A stretch of DNA of 64,000 nucleotides from Aedes albopictus (Eukaryota > Arthropoda > Insecta > Diptera > Culicidae). Position numbers and translations under genes: made by a program. This document shows positions 11,101 through 20,919 of the stretch, piece by piece. The notes under the pieces were generated by a model, which was not told the origin of the DNA, ran no database searches, and was given only the letters and a program-made list of their open reading frames with translations. The stretch lies in assembly GCF_035046485.1 (NCBI RefSeq), contig NC_085136.1:160205963-160269962 (forward strand), in the 5' to 3' direction. Positions within the stretch are counted from its first letter, which is position 1. Each line of letters starts with the position of its first letter.

Positions 11101-11614
11101 CTCTATGGTCAAATGGCAGGGCGCGTGGGACAGTTCCACCAAAGGAAGGTGGACCCATAGGTTGATACCGAGGGTAGATAGTTGGATAGTTGGGGAAGTT
11201 ACATTCCACCTGACACAGGTCCTTTCAGGTCATGGTTGCTTCCGACAGTGTCTACACCGTTTCGGGCATGCGGATTCCTCCGAATGCCCAGTGTGCAATG
11301 GTTTAGAGGAAACGACGGAACACGTTTTGTTCGTGCGCCCGCGTTTTCGCACAATGCGTGACCGTATGCTTGCCACATGCGGAGAGGACACAACTCCGGA
11401 CAATTTGGTCCAGAGGATGTGTAGGCATGAGGTTAGCTGGAACGCCGTTTCAACGGCTATCACCCATATCGTCTGGGAGCTACAGAGGAGGTGGTGCGTG
11501 GACTTGGAGAATGGCTATTTCAGATACAGTACAAGAGGTGGTCGAGGGGTTCGGAGTCGGCTTCGTAGGTCATACCGGTGCCCTGCGGTCGAGACCGACC
11601 CTTACAGTGATTAA
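11101..11614 (+). pseudogene. R1-like ORF2 C-terminal fragment, copy 2
   Basis: Identical to the fragment at 2223-2736: SMVKWQ through the CPVCNG cluster, the stop codon replaced by Tyr, and read-through into the 3' UTR. It is not expressed as a functional protein on this evidence. Confidence 0.75.
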
Positions 11615-12605
11615 GTGGCCGCGGAGAGGAAGTCCCGGTAGTGGTGCTGTTGTGGCGTCGGTCGACTGGGTGGGATCCGAGCCCGCGGTTGGAAAGGGGT
11701 ACCCGGCAAAGGTCCTGGCAGGTGGAGACCCTGCTGTCAGCAACCTTCTGGTGCAGCTGATAGGGCCTGGAGGGTAGTGATACCCTTGCCTTCAGCAGGT
11801 CAGATTGGGTGGCACGTAGGCATCAGTTCTTGATGTCTACCAAGCAGTTGGGCGCGGGCGGGGTTGACCCTGCCCGACTTCCGAGGACAAAGGGAATGGT
11901 GAGGACCACTCGTGAAACTGGCTAAGCGCCAGCATGCTACCGTGATGGACTCTCCAAAGCGAGTCATCGATGTTCGTTGCTGCAGGCTACGCAGCTAACC
12001 TTGAGGGTGCGATGTGCACTAGCCCCTCTCTGAAGCAATGCCTTCTTGGTGGTTCCGGAGAGACGAAGAGTTTGGCGACCATAGGAATGTGTTTTAGTGG
12101 GTCGAGAAGAGAGTAGTCCTGGCATTTACTACTGTTGTAGAAGACGGCCTTAACCCCACACTACCCTAACCTTCCTGTTAGGGTGTTTGTTGAGCAGATT
12201 TTTCCCCTATGGTTTAGAAGGAAAAAAAAAGTCGCCTATGTTGAACAAGGGTTCGGACATTATCCCGATAGTAGCCATCAAGACGGCCATCGAGGCTAGC
12301 CCTGACTTGTTCAGAATGGCTATGCAGATGTGCCTAGATAGAGGCGAATTTCCGAAGAGGAGGAAATGGCAAAGATTGGTTTTACTGCCTATCTGCCATC
12401 TGGACACCGCCGGAAAACTGTTAGAACAAATAATTCTGTCGAGTGATGGTCTATACTAGGAAGGCGAGAGGAGCTACAACATTACCGTGGGGGGTACTTC
12501 AAGACTCCATCGTGGGCCCGGTGCTATGGAACGCGGCGTATGATGGCGTATTGAGGCTCAAACTTCCACCGAGCGTAAAGCTGGTCGGCTTTGCCGATGA
12601 TATTA

Positions 12606-13190
12606 GGGAAAGGTGGGGTAATATGCACCCCCTAAGCAATCGTGGCCCTATAGCTTAGATTAAGATGATTTTATGGGTGTCTTGCGTTTTGAATGATAGT
12701 TTGCTTATTTGACTAAGAGACGCCAACGTTTGGTCTGCGTGATATCAATTTTACTGAACCAAATTAACAATTTAAAAAAGTGTTACTTTTTGGGTGCTGA
12801 AAAACTGTTGGGGGCAAAACGCACCTTGAGGTGGGGCAATACGACCTCTGGCATTTTCCGCTTTGAATTCTAATGAAATACCAGGCGGCTCTATCTTACT
12901 AATCACGGCAGCAAATGGAGGAGTAGGAGGCGGATGGTAGTTAATAGGTTGATTCCATATAATCAGCGCGCAGATGCTTAAATTGCGTGCGCTTCATTAG
13001 ACAATCTTTCCAAATGTGGAAAATCATCGTTTTCCACGCTTTTCATTCGAATATTCTTTGCATTCTTGGGCTTGTCCGGCTCAGTTTTACTTCTAGTTTG
13101 CTTGCATTGAATTGAACTTTACTTATATAATGAAATAGCGTGAGGGCGTTTTGCCCCGGAGGTGCGTATCACCCCAAGTTACCCTACCCT
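12606..13190. mobile_element. TIR element inserted in R1 relic RT domain
   Basis: The insertion falls between relic VGFADDI and the continuation reading VYGESIEVVELT. Its ends are imperfect inverted repeats (AGGTGGGGTAATATGCACC on the left, complement of GGTGCGTATCACCCCAAGTT on the right), with TA close to both borders (12604-12605, 13193-13194). A further 'gttttgccccggaggtgcg' and 'gggcaaaacgcaccttgaggtggg' pair lies subterminally. No transposase. Confidence 0.75.
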
Positions 13191-14010
13191 CATAATATAC
13201 GGCGAGTCGATAGAGGTAGTGGAACTGACAGTAATGCACGCAATTGGCATAGTGGATGCCAACTGGATGAGGTCGAGACAGTAGGCACTCGCGCACCACA
13301 AAACGGAGGTGGTGGTGGCAAACAATCGCAAGTCTGAACAGCAGGCAGTGGTCACCACAGGTGGATGCACGATCAACTCAAAGTGCTCACTGAAGCAATT
13401 GGGGGTCATGATCGACAATAAGCTGAAATTTGGAAGCCACGTAGAATATGCCGGAAAAAGGGCAAGCATGGCGATAATGGCATTCTCAAACATAATGTCA
13501 AATAGCTCGGCAATAGTTTCGAGTAAGCATAAACTGCTCGCGGCAGTAGCGATCGCCATACTACGGTATGGCGCCGCTGCATGGCATGAAACGCGCGAGG
13601 CGAATAGCCAGAACATCGTCTATGCTGGAGGGAATAGTATTCCTCCAGCAAGGGTAGATGGACGACACGCAGGCTCATACCGAGCGTGTCTAAATAAGCG
13701 AGCAGGCCCTATGGCGAGGTGAATTTTCACTTGACATAGTTTCTGTCAGGCCACAGGTGGTTTAGGTGGCATCTGCACAGATTCGGACATGCAGGGATGT
13801 CTGGAATGCGCGGAGTATAAGCTCTTTAAATAACCAAGCTTCGTGGAGCAAAGGTCGAGTATGCAGGAGACATGTTGTAGAGATATCACTCCGGGCAACA
13901 TTGTTGAAAGGATGTGTACGGAGGCGGACAAATGGGAATCCGTTACTTCGGCGGTCTCCCGAATCGTACTTAAACTACAAATAAAATGGAGGGTCGGCGA
14001 ACAGCAAGTT

Positions 14011-14239
14011 AATTTGGCCCCCGTCCCATCTATGAGCTTAAGTTCAACTTGTAGTCTACAGTACTCGTCAGTACCCAAGCTTTCAGGGGAGAGAGGACAA
14101 CCTAAGGCGGTAGCTGGTGGAACGCTTACCTTTAGAGAGTACCTACTCTTTCACGCCCCCTCCCTTCTCAAACTCATCCCTAACGGGCGTACCGCGAAGG
14201 TAAGGAAGAAAGAAAATGAGTTTTTAATGGGTTGATCCC
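14011..14239. other. Junction between R1 relic and RTE-like relic
   Basis: A plus-strand frame (13843-14235) continues from the R1 relic, but the part after about 14010 has no recognised similarity. The minus-strand RTE-like relic is readable from about 14300. Confidence 0.4.
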
Positions 14240-14587
14240 CACATAACCTCTTGGGTAGCTGATCAGCAGATTTTCTCATTCTGTATAAAAAAAAATCGCA
14301 GATCAACCTCTCTCAACGTCCATGATTTATGGCCGTAGAGTAACCGGAGGAATTAGTCTAGTACAACGCGAGTTTTGATTTCATTTGCAGTCTACGGGAC
14401 ATTACCTGGTTTCGCAGACCGGAAAAGGTCCGATTCGTAGGCGCAACCCATCTTCTCACCTCGCGAGTAACATCATTATCGTACGTTGCTAGAGTACCAA
14501 GATGAACAAATTCGTCCACAACATCAAACTTCGCACCATTTCGTTACCAGTGCCACGGCCGGACTGACGTTGCCACCAGTAATCACG

Positions 14588-14648
14588 TACTTATGTACAT
14601 GGTATCATGTACTTATGTACATGGTATCATGTACTTATGTACATGGTA
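14588..14648. repeat. 22-bp tandem repeat, about 2.8 copies
   Basis: The unit GTACTTATGTACATGGTATC-AT is repeated nearly three times inside the RTE-like relic, where the RT thumb sequence should continue. It interrupts the relic after the block equivalent to TINTTNT. It is a local expansion with no sign of function. Confidence 0.85.
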
Positions 14649-15287
14649 TTTGTGGTGTTAATCGTCAGTCTTATCCTTACAGTCTTCCTCCCAAAAGGTA
14701 TGAACGCCTCTTCTACCGCCCGACGGTCGATACCGATGATGTCAATACCTTCCACGAAGCCATGGACCGCGTGACAATGGTTTCGATTTTTTGCACACCA
14801 ACACTCCTTATTGCTGCTCCCAGTACTATGTTGAATAGTAATCGAAAGAGCATTGTCCTGCTTCAGCCCGTCCAAGGTTACGAACGATGACGAAATTTCA
14901 TCCGCAACCTGTACACTTGCTTTCGATTCCGCACGAATTAGTCTAATCAGCTTTTCCGGAAAATCATATTCGATCACAATCTTCCATAACCCGTCTCTAT
15001 TCACTGATTTATAAACCGCCTTTGAATCAATTAACAGATGATGGGTCTGCATGTTGTACACCCTAAATTTATCGAAAATCTGACGTCACTCTACGGCAGC
15101 TGATCCGTCGTTGATCGGTCCTCACGAATACCCACCTGATACTCGCCGATGAAGAACTTTCCATTCAGCGTCAGCCTGTTAAACAGGATTCCGAACATAA
15201 TCTTGTACGCTGAATTGAGAAATGAGGCCAATCTACCAACTAGCAGGCAGTTTTTCCTCTTCCCATTATATGAATACAATACGGTGT

Positions 15288-15758
15288 TTTTTTTTCTTTC
15301 TAAACCATAGGGGGATAATCTGCTCAACAGACACCCTAACAGAAGGTTAGGGTAGTGTAGGTCTGAGGCCGTCTTCTACAACAAAAGTAAAAGCCAGGAT
15401 TACTGTCTCCTCGTACCCACTTAACCATTCCTATGGACGCCAAACCCTACGTCTCTCCGGAACCACCAAGAAGGTATTGCTTCAGAGAGGAGCTAGTGCA
15501 CATCGCACCCACAAGGTTAGCTGCGTAGCCTGCAGCAACGAACATCGATGACTCGCTTTGGCGAGTCCATCACGGTAGCATGCTGGCGCTTAGCCAATTT
15601 CCCGAGTGGTCCTCGCCACTCCCTTTGTCCTCGGAAGGCGGGCAGGGTCAGCCCCGCCCGCGCCCAACTGCTTTGCAGACATCAAGAACTGATGCCCACG
15701 TGCAACCCGATCTGACCTGCTGAAGGCAAGGGTATCACTACCCTTCAGGCCCTATTAG
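15288..15758 (-). mobile_element. R1-like 3' UTR insertion (5'-truncated) with 11-bp TSD
   Basis: The sequence is the reverse complement of the intact element's 3' UTR, ending in a T run (the A tail) next to TTCTAAACCATAGGGGGATA. Perfect direct repeats CAATACGGTGT flank it at 15277-15287 and 15759-15769. It contains no coding sequence. It was inserted into the RTE-like relic, whose frames continue on both sides. Confidence 0.92.
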
Positions 15759-16030
15759 CAATACGGTGTAAGAGTTGATACATCTACTCACTACCATGTA
15801 TGAGAGGCTCAGTCGGGAGGTCGTCCTTCCCAGTTGTCCAGTCCTCTAATGGTTGTCTTGACCTAGAATAGTGTTGGGGGTTGCACAGCCTGCCCGTATC
15901 CGTTGTCTTCGATTTGAATGCTGTCTGTTGCTCTTTCATTTGCACCGTTTAACAATACCTCAAAGTGCTCTCTCCACCTAACATCATCTATTGTTTTATC
16001 TGTCTACAAGTTTCCATCATGGTCGTTAAA

Positions 16031-17829
16031 TATGACGGAAGAAGGCACTGTTTTTCTTCACACATCATTGAAAGTTTCGTAAAACCTCCGCATGTCGTTT
16101 TGATCCATTCTTCCAGTACCAGCCCCAAAGCAAAACAAAAAACACGTCCAATTCCACATTATGAAATTCCATGGTTCGATAGATTTAAATCATGTGGCGA
16201 CAACGTAAACAGATTTGAAAATCCCTCACCAAATACAATTGGCTTGCGGTTGCGGCTGGCGCCTAAAGGACTAAATCAGGGCTATTGGAGGCATTTTCTG
16301 CCCAGCCATCCACGTACCTATACCTACCCACTACAATCTTTTGAGATGCAAATCCAAAGAAACTTTTCCAGCACACGTTCCCCACTGCGACGTCGTCGTC
16401 CCTGCGGATTTTCCAATGTTTTATTAATACATTTGCATGCATAATCAGCACTGCTTCTGCTGCGCTGGAATGCTTCCGCTCCACTCGCTTCGCCCTTGTG
16501 GTGTTGTCCGAAGCGATTTACCGTAAAGAAAAAGAAGACGCACAACACATGCCAAGCCCAAGCCCGGCAGACACCGGACGACCGGATCTGTCCACGCTTC
16601 TGGCTGCCTGGCTGGTTGGTGGTGGGTCCCCTGCTCGACGGGGCGACGATGATACGATGATGACAACGATGGTGGCCGAGTGTGTGCAAATTGCCCTCGG
16701 AGGGTTGAACATGTGCCAGGAGCGTGTTTGCAGTGCCACAACCACGCTTCCATCATTTATCCCACAATTTACTGGCAAGAAATTATATATTCCACTGCAC
16801 ATGGGTCGATTCGAGGCATCATCTCGGTTGACGCAGAGGTTTCCTACTGTTGTTTCAAGTGATCTAGTGAGGTAGCTTCAATGAAATTGTAACTTACTGG
16901 CTTCCAACTTAAAGTTCATAGTAAAGATACCATGAAGGATACTGTTCCTTCTTTTAAAATGCATAGGCGAACATACCCACAATAATTTGTACAAAATTAT
17001 TTATTTCCCTGCATTGGGTTTAATTAGATGTAATTGACAATTTGAGTTAATGACAATATGAGTTAAAAAAAATGCAAATCAATATTGCGTTTAGTTGTGA
17101 TACTCAAAAACTCAAAGTTCAGATCCTTACTGACGGTTGACAATTAAATGAGTCGTGTAATTCGAAAGCGTGCCAATGGGAGTTGTACTATGGGCTCCAG
17201 AAGAACTGCTGCAGTGAGATAGATGGCGCAACGATGAACCCGTTCGGGAGAGATCGTCACCACGAGAATGGAAGGCGGAAGCTGAAGTACCACCAACGAT
17301 CAGCCAGCAGGAGGTGCACGTGATGAAACAGCACAGGAAGAGGAAGCGCAGATGAGTGGCGCAAACCTCACACGGGCGCTAAACTAAAACAGAAGAGGGC
17401 TATCAAAGATGTCGCTGAGCAAATCAAAGAGGGGCTGCTGAAACTCCACAAGTCGATGGCTCTTGTCAAGAAGGAGTACGATCTTCCGATCAAGGAACAA
17501 AGCGCCTTCGCTACTCATTTACACTGTTATTTCGCTTACTGCATTTATCAGATAAGCGCTTAACCGATACTGGTTTGAACTTCTGTTGCTCTGAGTGTAT
17601 CCATGAAATGGCGGTTCTGGAAAGCGACCAGACGAACAGCTACTTAACCCGGGAGCGGTCGCGTCGTGTATAGAGTACACGCACCATGAAAAATGCGCGC
17701 ATGTGGTACACAACGTGAGCGTGGCGTCGCTGCAGGTAGTCAGAGACGCGACTGCTCGAGGGTTAACTGTTGGCTTGACATCTAGTGAATGTTCCTCGAT
17801 GACCGTCTGCGGTCACCTAGCTCCGCTCG
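16031..17829. other. No gene recognised; possible gag fragment near 17390
   Basis: Frames at 16260-16875 on both strands overlap each other and have no recognisable motif. A plus-strand stretch at about 17390-17520 reads RAIKDVAEQIKEGLLKLHKS and so on, a charged helical segment resembling R1-type gag N-termini, but it is too short to assign. Around 17155-17215 a phrase like YYGLQKKLL recalls an RTE-like C-terminal block. Confidence 0.35.
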
Positions 17830-17855
17830 CCATCGCCTGAACCTCTAGCCTCGGA

Positions 17856-18233
17856 ATGAACGTCATCTCCAACGGAGTAATCCTTATAAGCATGAACAGC
17901 GTCTTCAAAATACTACCAAAAGGAGTACACATCTACGTATATGCAGACAACATCCTGCTCGTGGTGATCGGTAAACATCCTGCTGCCATAAGGAGAAAAC
18001 TCCAAACAGCAGTGAATGCCGTTGCGCGTTGGACTAAAACGATAGGGTTTGAACTTTCCGCTGAAAAATGCATCAGGACACATGTCTGTTTAGGAAACCA
18101 TCCAGTACTCCGAAAGCCAATCATGATTGATGGAAAAGCCATCCCTACGAAGAAATCAGTAAAGGTTCTAGGCGTGACCTTCGACCGACACCTAAACTTT
18201 AAACAGCACTTCGACTTAGAAAGAAAATTGTAG
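17856..18233 (+). pseudogene. I-clade RT domain fragment
   Basis: The fragment contains SMNSVFKILPKGVHIYVYAD followed by NILLVVIGKHPAAIRRKLQ: the RT catalytic box reads YADN where family members have YADD, so the second catalytic Asp is lost. Thumb blocks (FELSAEKC, KSVKVLGVTFDRHLNFK) follow. A stop at 18231-18233 and a frame break separate it from the RNase H part. The upstream conserved GxPQGS block is decayed. Confidence 0.75.
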
Positions 18234-18246
18234 AAGCCGGATAAAC

Positions 18247-19275
18247 TTGATGAAGAGTATTACGAACAAGCGGACCAGAAGTGACAGGAAAGTTCAACTG
18301 CGGGTGGCTGATGCAGTAATTGGAAGCCGGCTATTTTATGGAGCGGAAATAACCTGTCGCGCCTCTGAAGAGATGGTTCTCAAACTGGGGCCTGTTTACA
18401 ATAATACTATTCGCGCAATTTCCGGCTTACTCCCTTCTACTCCTGCCACGTCAGCATGTGCCGAAGCTGGGGCACTTCCATTTAAGAACAAGGCGGCCAT
18501 TACAATTAATACGAAAACCGTCAGCTTCCTCGAACGAACAAGAAGCCGAGGGCCAGCAGCTTTCATTTCCAACCAAGCAAACCGAATACTTAACTCCGTA
18601 GCCAACATCGTACTCCCTCCGGTGTACAAGCGCCAACGAAATGGGGTTCTAAGCTGGCAAGCAAAAGAACCTCGTATAGATGCATACATAAAGAACAACT
18701 TCAACCGGGAATGTCTTCCAGAAATAGTCCAGGCGCACTTTAGAGAACGAATAAGAACCGAATATCCCTTCACTGAAATCCGGTACACAGATGGCTCAAA
18801 GAAACTTGGACCCAACAGTACGAAGGTGGGACTCGGAATCTGCTCATCCTCCTACCAAGAAGCTCGCAGTATCCTCGAAATCTGCTCTGTGTTTTCAGCG
18901 GAAGCAGCGGCAATCTTTCTAGCTGCATCTCGACCTTGCGAGGCTCCGCTGTTGATTGTAACGGACTCGGCCAGCGCAGTATCAGCACTTCAAGGAACTT
19001 GTAACGCCCATCCTTGGATCCAGGCTACACAGAAACTGGTCTCCAAAGGTGAGCCCATAACCTTCATGTGGATTCCAGGTCATAAAGAGATTCCAGGTAA
19101 TGAAGAATCAAACCGGTTAGCCGATGTGGGCCGTAGCGGCCGCTTATTTACACGGAGCACCCCTGCTGCGGACGTAAAGCTGTGGCTGAAACGAAAGGTG
19201 AAAGAAGCATGGTCCATCGAATGGCACCATGATAGAGAAAGCTTCACGCGGAAAGTAAAAAAACTACACCGATAG
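18247..19275 (+). pseudogene. I-clade connection and RNase H domain fragment
   Basis: About 340 codons are open. After the RT-RNH connection (RVADAVIGSRLFYGAEITCR), the RNase H core has its four acidic positions: D182 in YTDGSKK, E219 in FSAEAAAI, D240 in VTDSASAV and D293 in NRLADVG. The RNase H itself looks intact, but no start, EN or RT is attached. RNase H removes RNA from the cDNA hybrid in elements that carry it. A frame break follows at the C-terminus. Confidence 0.8.
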
Positions 19276-19570
19276 CTGGAAGGACCTGCCGAACAGGCGG
19301 GACCAACGCATACTCTCAAGAGTTAGAACCGGTCACACCCGAGTCTCGCACAATTTTGAAGGCGGCGGTAGCAGCTTCTGAAAGCAGTGCGACATCTGCA
19401 GAGTTCACAATTCTGTAAAACATTTTATCTGCAACTGCCCATCCTACGAACACCTGAGACAACAATATGGAGTCACCAGTATCAGAACAGCTCTACAGAA
19501 TGAACGGGACATCGAAACGGTCCTCCTAACTTTCCTTAGGGAAGCGGGTCTGTACAGTGCGATCTGAAGG
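19276..19570 (+). pseudogene. I-clade C-terminal Cys-His segment, frame-broken
   Basis: After the stop at 19273-19275, other frames read LPNRRDQRILSRVRTGHTR and CDICRVHNSVKHFICNCPSY, the Cys-His cluster that follows RNase H in I and LOA elements. At least one stop interrupts it (gcttctga near 19375). It ends about 180 bp before the 3' terminus. Confidence 0.65.
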
Positions 19571-19748
19571 GAGCCTGAACTCCTCTATCTCGTACGGGAG
19601 GACAACGATTCACACGGATAATGGCTCGAAACCCAGCGAAGCACATTACATTATTGTATTGGAAACAAGTTTTGAAGAAAAATGTTAAAATATCAACAGC
19701 ATAGTGGCGAACTCGCCTCGGGCGAAAAGCCACTTTAATAAAGAAAAA

Positions 19749-20225
19749 AATCGCTAAGCTTCCACGCCATACGTATCGTAACGGTCGTCGATCAGCACAT
19801 GAAACTGTAGCATGTCGTAGTCGACGAACGTCGAACCTGGGGAGTAATAGCGGAAAATAATCGCATATTTGATTTCCGGGAGTCGAGTAATCCAACGATC
19901 CTACTTCTCGTTGCTTTTGTCGTCGGTAGATTGATTCCAGTCACTGTCGCTACGACACAGATCCTGTATCAGCATTTCTCCGTGGATCACGAAGGTATTC
20001 AGTGTTCCTAACGGGTCGAACAGAGTAATGAGTCTGCTCAACACTAACATTTTGGTTGGACGATGATCGCCGGGAAAATACGACGCCAGGTCATCTCGTA
20101 GCTTGTCACTAGCTGGACGCCACACTATCCCCATGACATGCTCTAGATTCGATTCTTTGTTCTGCAGAACATACACACTTCGGTCGGGTGCACCCTCACA
20201 GCTGCGTTCCAAAACTTCACCCGAG
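19749..20225 (-). pseudogene. BEL/Pao LTR retrotransposon pol relic
   Basis: The minus strand reads LEHVMGIVWRPASDKL, RRPTKMLVLSRLITLFDPLG-like (here HRPTKML) and GEMLIQDLCRSDSDWN, followed by PEIKYA and FHVLIDDRYDTYGVEA. This is the order of the BEL/Pao RT-peptidase A17 region (KRxVLSxxxxxFDPLG). Frameshifts and stops are present. No LTRs were recognised near it. It ends exactly at the I-clade element's A tail, suggesting that element inserted here. Confidence 0.75.
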
Positions 20226-20441
20226 TTGGATACACCAAAACCTCCATTAAGGTAGAAACTATTTAGGTCCCTCCATTAAAGTAACCTAGATGAAATTCGA
20301 TAGTGTTCAAAACTGTTGGAGTACTAAAGTTTGGGGATAAACTTGATTTACGAGGAAAAAGTAGAGTTAAGAGCTGAGGGGCGTTTACGGCATGATAAAA
20401 GGTTAACAGTTTAAGAGTATCCGAGTATCCTTGGAGTTAAT

Positions 20442-20517
20442 GCTATCTGATCTACAGATGTAATCAGTAACCTATTGCAGCTATCTGATCTACAGATGTC
20501 ATCAGTAACCTATTGCA
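20442..20517. repeat. 38-bp tandem duplication, two copies
   Basis: The unit beginning GCTATCTGATCTACAGATGT is repeated head to tail at 20442-20479 and 20480-20517 with one difference noticed (taatcag against catcag). No function is visible. Confidence 0.9.
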
Positions 20518-20648
20518 GCATTGTGAATGAAATTTATACTTACACAGGCTCATTTAACTATGTATTGTCAAGTGGTGAGTCCATATCTGTTTAAGGATCT
20601 TCAATAACTCCATTGAGTATAAATCATCGGATCTACTAAGGTATTTGG

Positions 20649-20702
20649 TGGCACAAATGTCCCAAATGGAGGATAACGTGCCTCTGGAGCCGGCCTTCTG
20701 AT
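20649..20702 (+). mobile_element. 54-bp LOA-type 3' terminus with 11-bp TSD
   Basis: The fragment from TGGCACAAATGTCCCAAATG to GGCCTTCTGAT matches the 3' end of the decayed LOA-type element at 59105-59157. Perfect AAGGTATTTGG repeats flank it (20638-20648, 20703-20713). It is therefore an extremely truncated retrotransposition event, and it fixes where that family's 3' end lies. Confidence 0.9.
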
Positions 20703-20919
20703 AAGGTATTTGGTTGCCTCTAAGAACTCTGTGGATAAGGTTCATACTTACACAGCCTTAGATAACTATGATCTATTCAGTAAAGAGTACAATGAATCTT
20801 CAAGGAACTCCAAGAACTCTCTTGAATAAAAGCATCTATGTTCTATCGAGTGGTGGATTTTATGCTCGCATAGGGGCATCCGAGAACTCCCTGGGGCTTA
20901 GGTCATTGGATCTTCAAGT

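Larger units (their letters stand above)
10918..12230 (+). mobile_element. 5'-truncated R1-like insertion nested in R1 relic
   Basis: The 14-bp target duplications GTCGCTTAAGTTGA (10904-10917) and GTCGCCTATGTTGA (12231-12244) bracket the ORF2 C-terminus, the 3' UTR and an A9 tail. The host ORF2 reads IAKSL before and resumes in RT just after, as expected for a simple insertion. The 3' UTR is close to that of the intact element at 26749-27462. It contains MITE 10924-11100 and an ORF2 C-terminal fragment (11101-11614) with the same lost stop codon as the upstream duplicate. Confidence 0.9.
10662..12244. repeat. Segmental duplication, copy 2 (partner 1784-3367)
   Basis: This is the copy in its original context: relic ORF2 sequence continues on both sides (ALNKEMKTRRRKIS before, the RT block starting near 12245 after). 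It is therefore the likely donor for the identical copy 8,878 bases upstream. See copy 1 for composition. Confidence 0.9.
8945..14010 (+). mobile_element. Old R1-like non-LTR retrotransposon relic, host to nested insertions
   Basis: ORF1 and ORF2 fragments appear in the order of the intact element at 22281-27476, all on the plus strand and interrupted by stops, frameshifts and five recognisable insertions: MITE 9523-9709, MITE 9779-9923, truncated R1-like copy 10918-12230 with its own MITE, and TIR element 12606-13190. With insertions removed, coding blocks join in register, which shows they belong to one element. Its ORF1 N-terminal half and the 3' UTR were not recognised. It is clearly diverged from the intact copy. 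Confidence 0.85.
9430..14010 (+). pseudogene. R1-like ORF2 (endonuclease-RT) relic
   Basis: The EN start QLNLNHWEAAQQLL is at about 9450; after the MITEs come LLSDPFRIP (before 9778), KINGVYYCSCYAP (~10015) and SIIDVTFWSPGL (~10280). RT blocks are IAKSLK (before 10918), EASPDLFRMAMQMCLD (~12290), DTAGKLLEQIIL (~12410) and VGFADDI (~12590). The thumb is QLGVMIDNKLKFGSH (~13400). C-terminal remnants extend to about 13990. Multiple stops make it non-functional. The region is cut by the insertions listed separately. Confidence 0.8.
14300..16030 (-). pseudogene. RTE-like EN-RT element relic (RT part)
   Basis: Read on the minus strand, blocks run from HFEVLLNGANERATDSIQIE (near 15990), through LNSAYKIMFGILFNRL and GEYQVGIREDRSTTDQLP (15091-15230), to THHLLIDSKAVYKSVNR, RLIRAESKASVQVADEISSS, GLKQDNALS and IDIIGIDRRAVEEAFIPFGR (14627-15061). 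VHLGTLATYDNDVTREV and YGHKSWTLREVDL follow near 14490 and 14330. This is the order of the 'GDFNAKVG/FADDIDII' class of insect EN-RT elements. The catalytic box reads HGFVEG instead of GFADD, so it is inactive. It is split by an R1-like 3' end at 15288-15758. Confidence 0.8.
17830..19748 (+). mobile_element. 5'-truncated I-clade non-LTR retrotransposon with RNase H
   Basis: The element starts within the RT domain just before the catalytic box and continues through thumb, RNase H and a Cys-His tail to a TAATAAAGAAAAAAA terminus at 19735-19748. Presence of RNase H, the YADDILLVV-type box and a TAA-containing tail fit the I clade, to which MosquI of Aedes belongs. It abuts BEL/Pao relic sequence on its 3' side. 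EN and most of RT are missing. Confidence 0.8.
20229..20900. repeat. TIR-like CCTCCATTTAGGT motif and AT-rich sequence
   Basis: At 20229-20275 the sequence tacaccaaaacctccatt, followed by tatttaggtccctccatt, resembles the termini of the element 49302-50085. A counterpart in opposite orientation (attacctaaatgaaggttcg) occurs at about 21910-21930, so 20231-21930 may be a large diverged relative. A 38-bp tandem duplication and a LINE 3' fragment lie inside. Confidence 0.45.

Noticed and set aside
16260..16875. Overlapping 94-125-codon frames on both strands
   Set aside because: No domain, no reading-frame conservation evidence, and mutual overlap on both strands; left as unassigned sequence.
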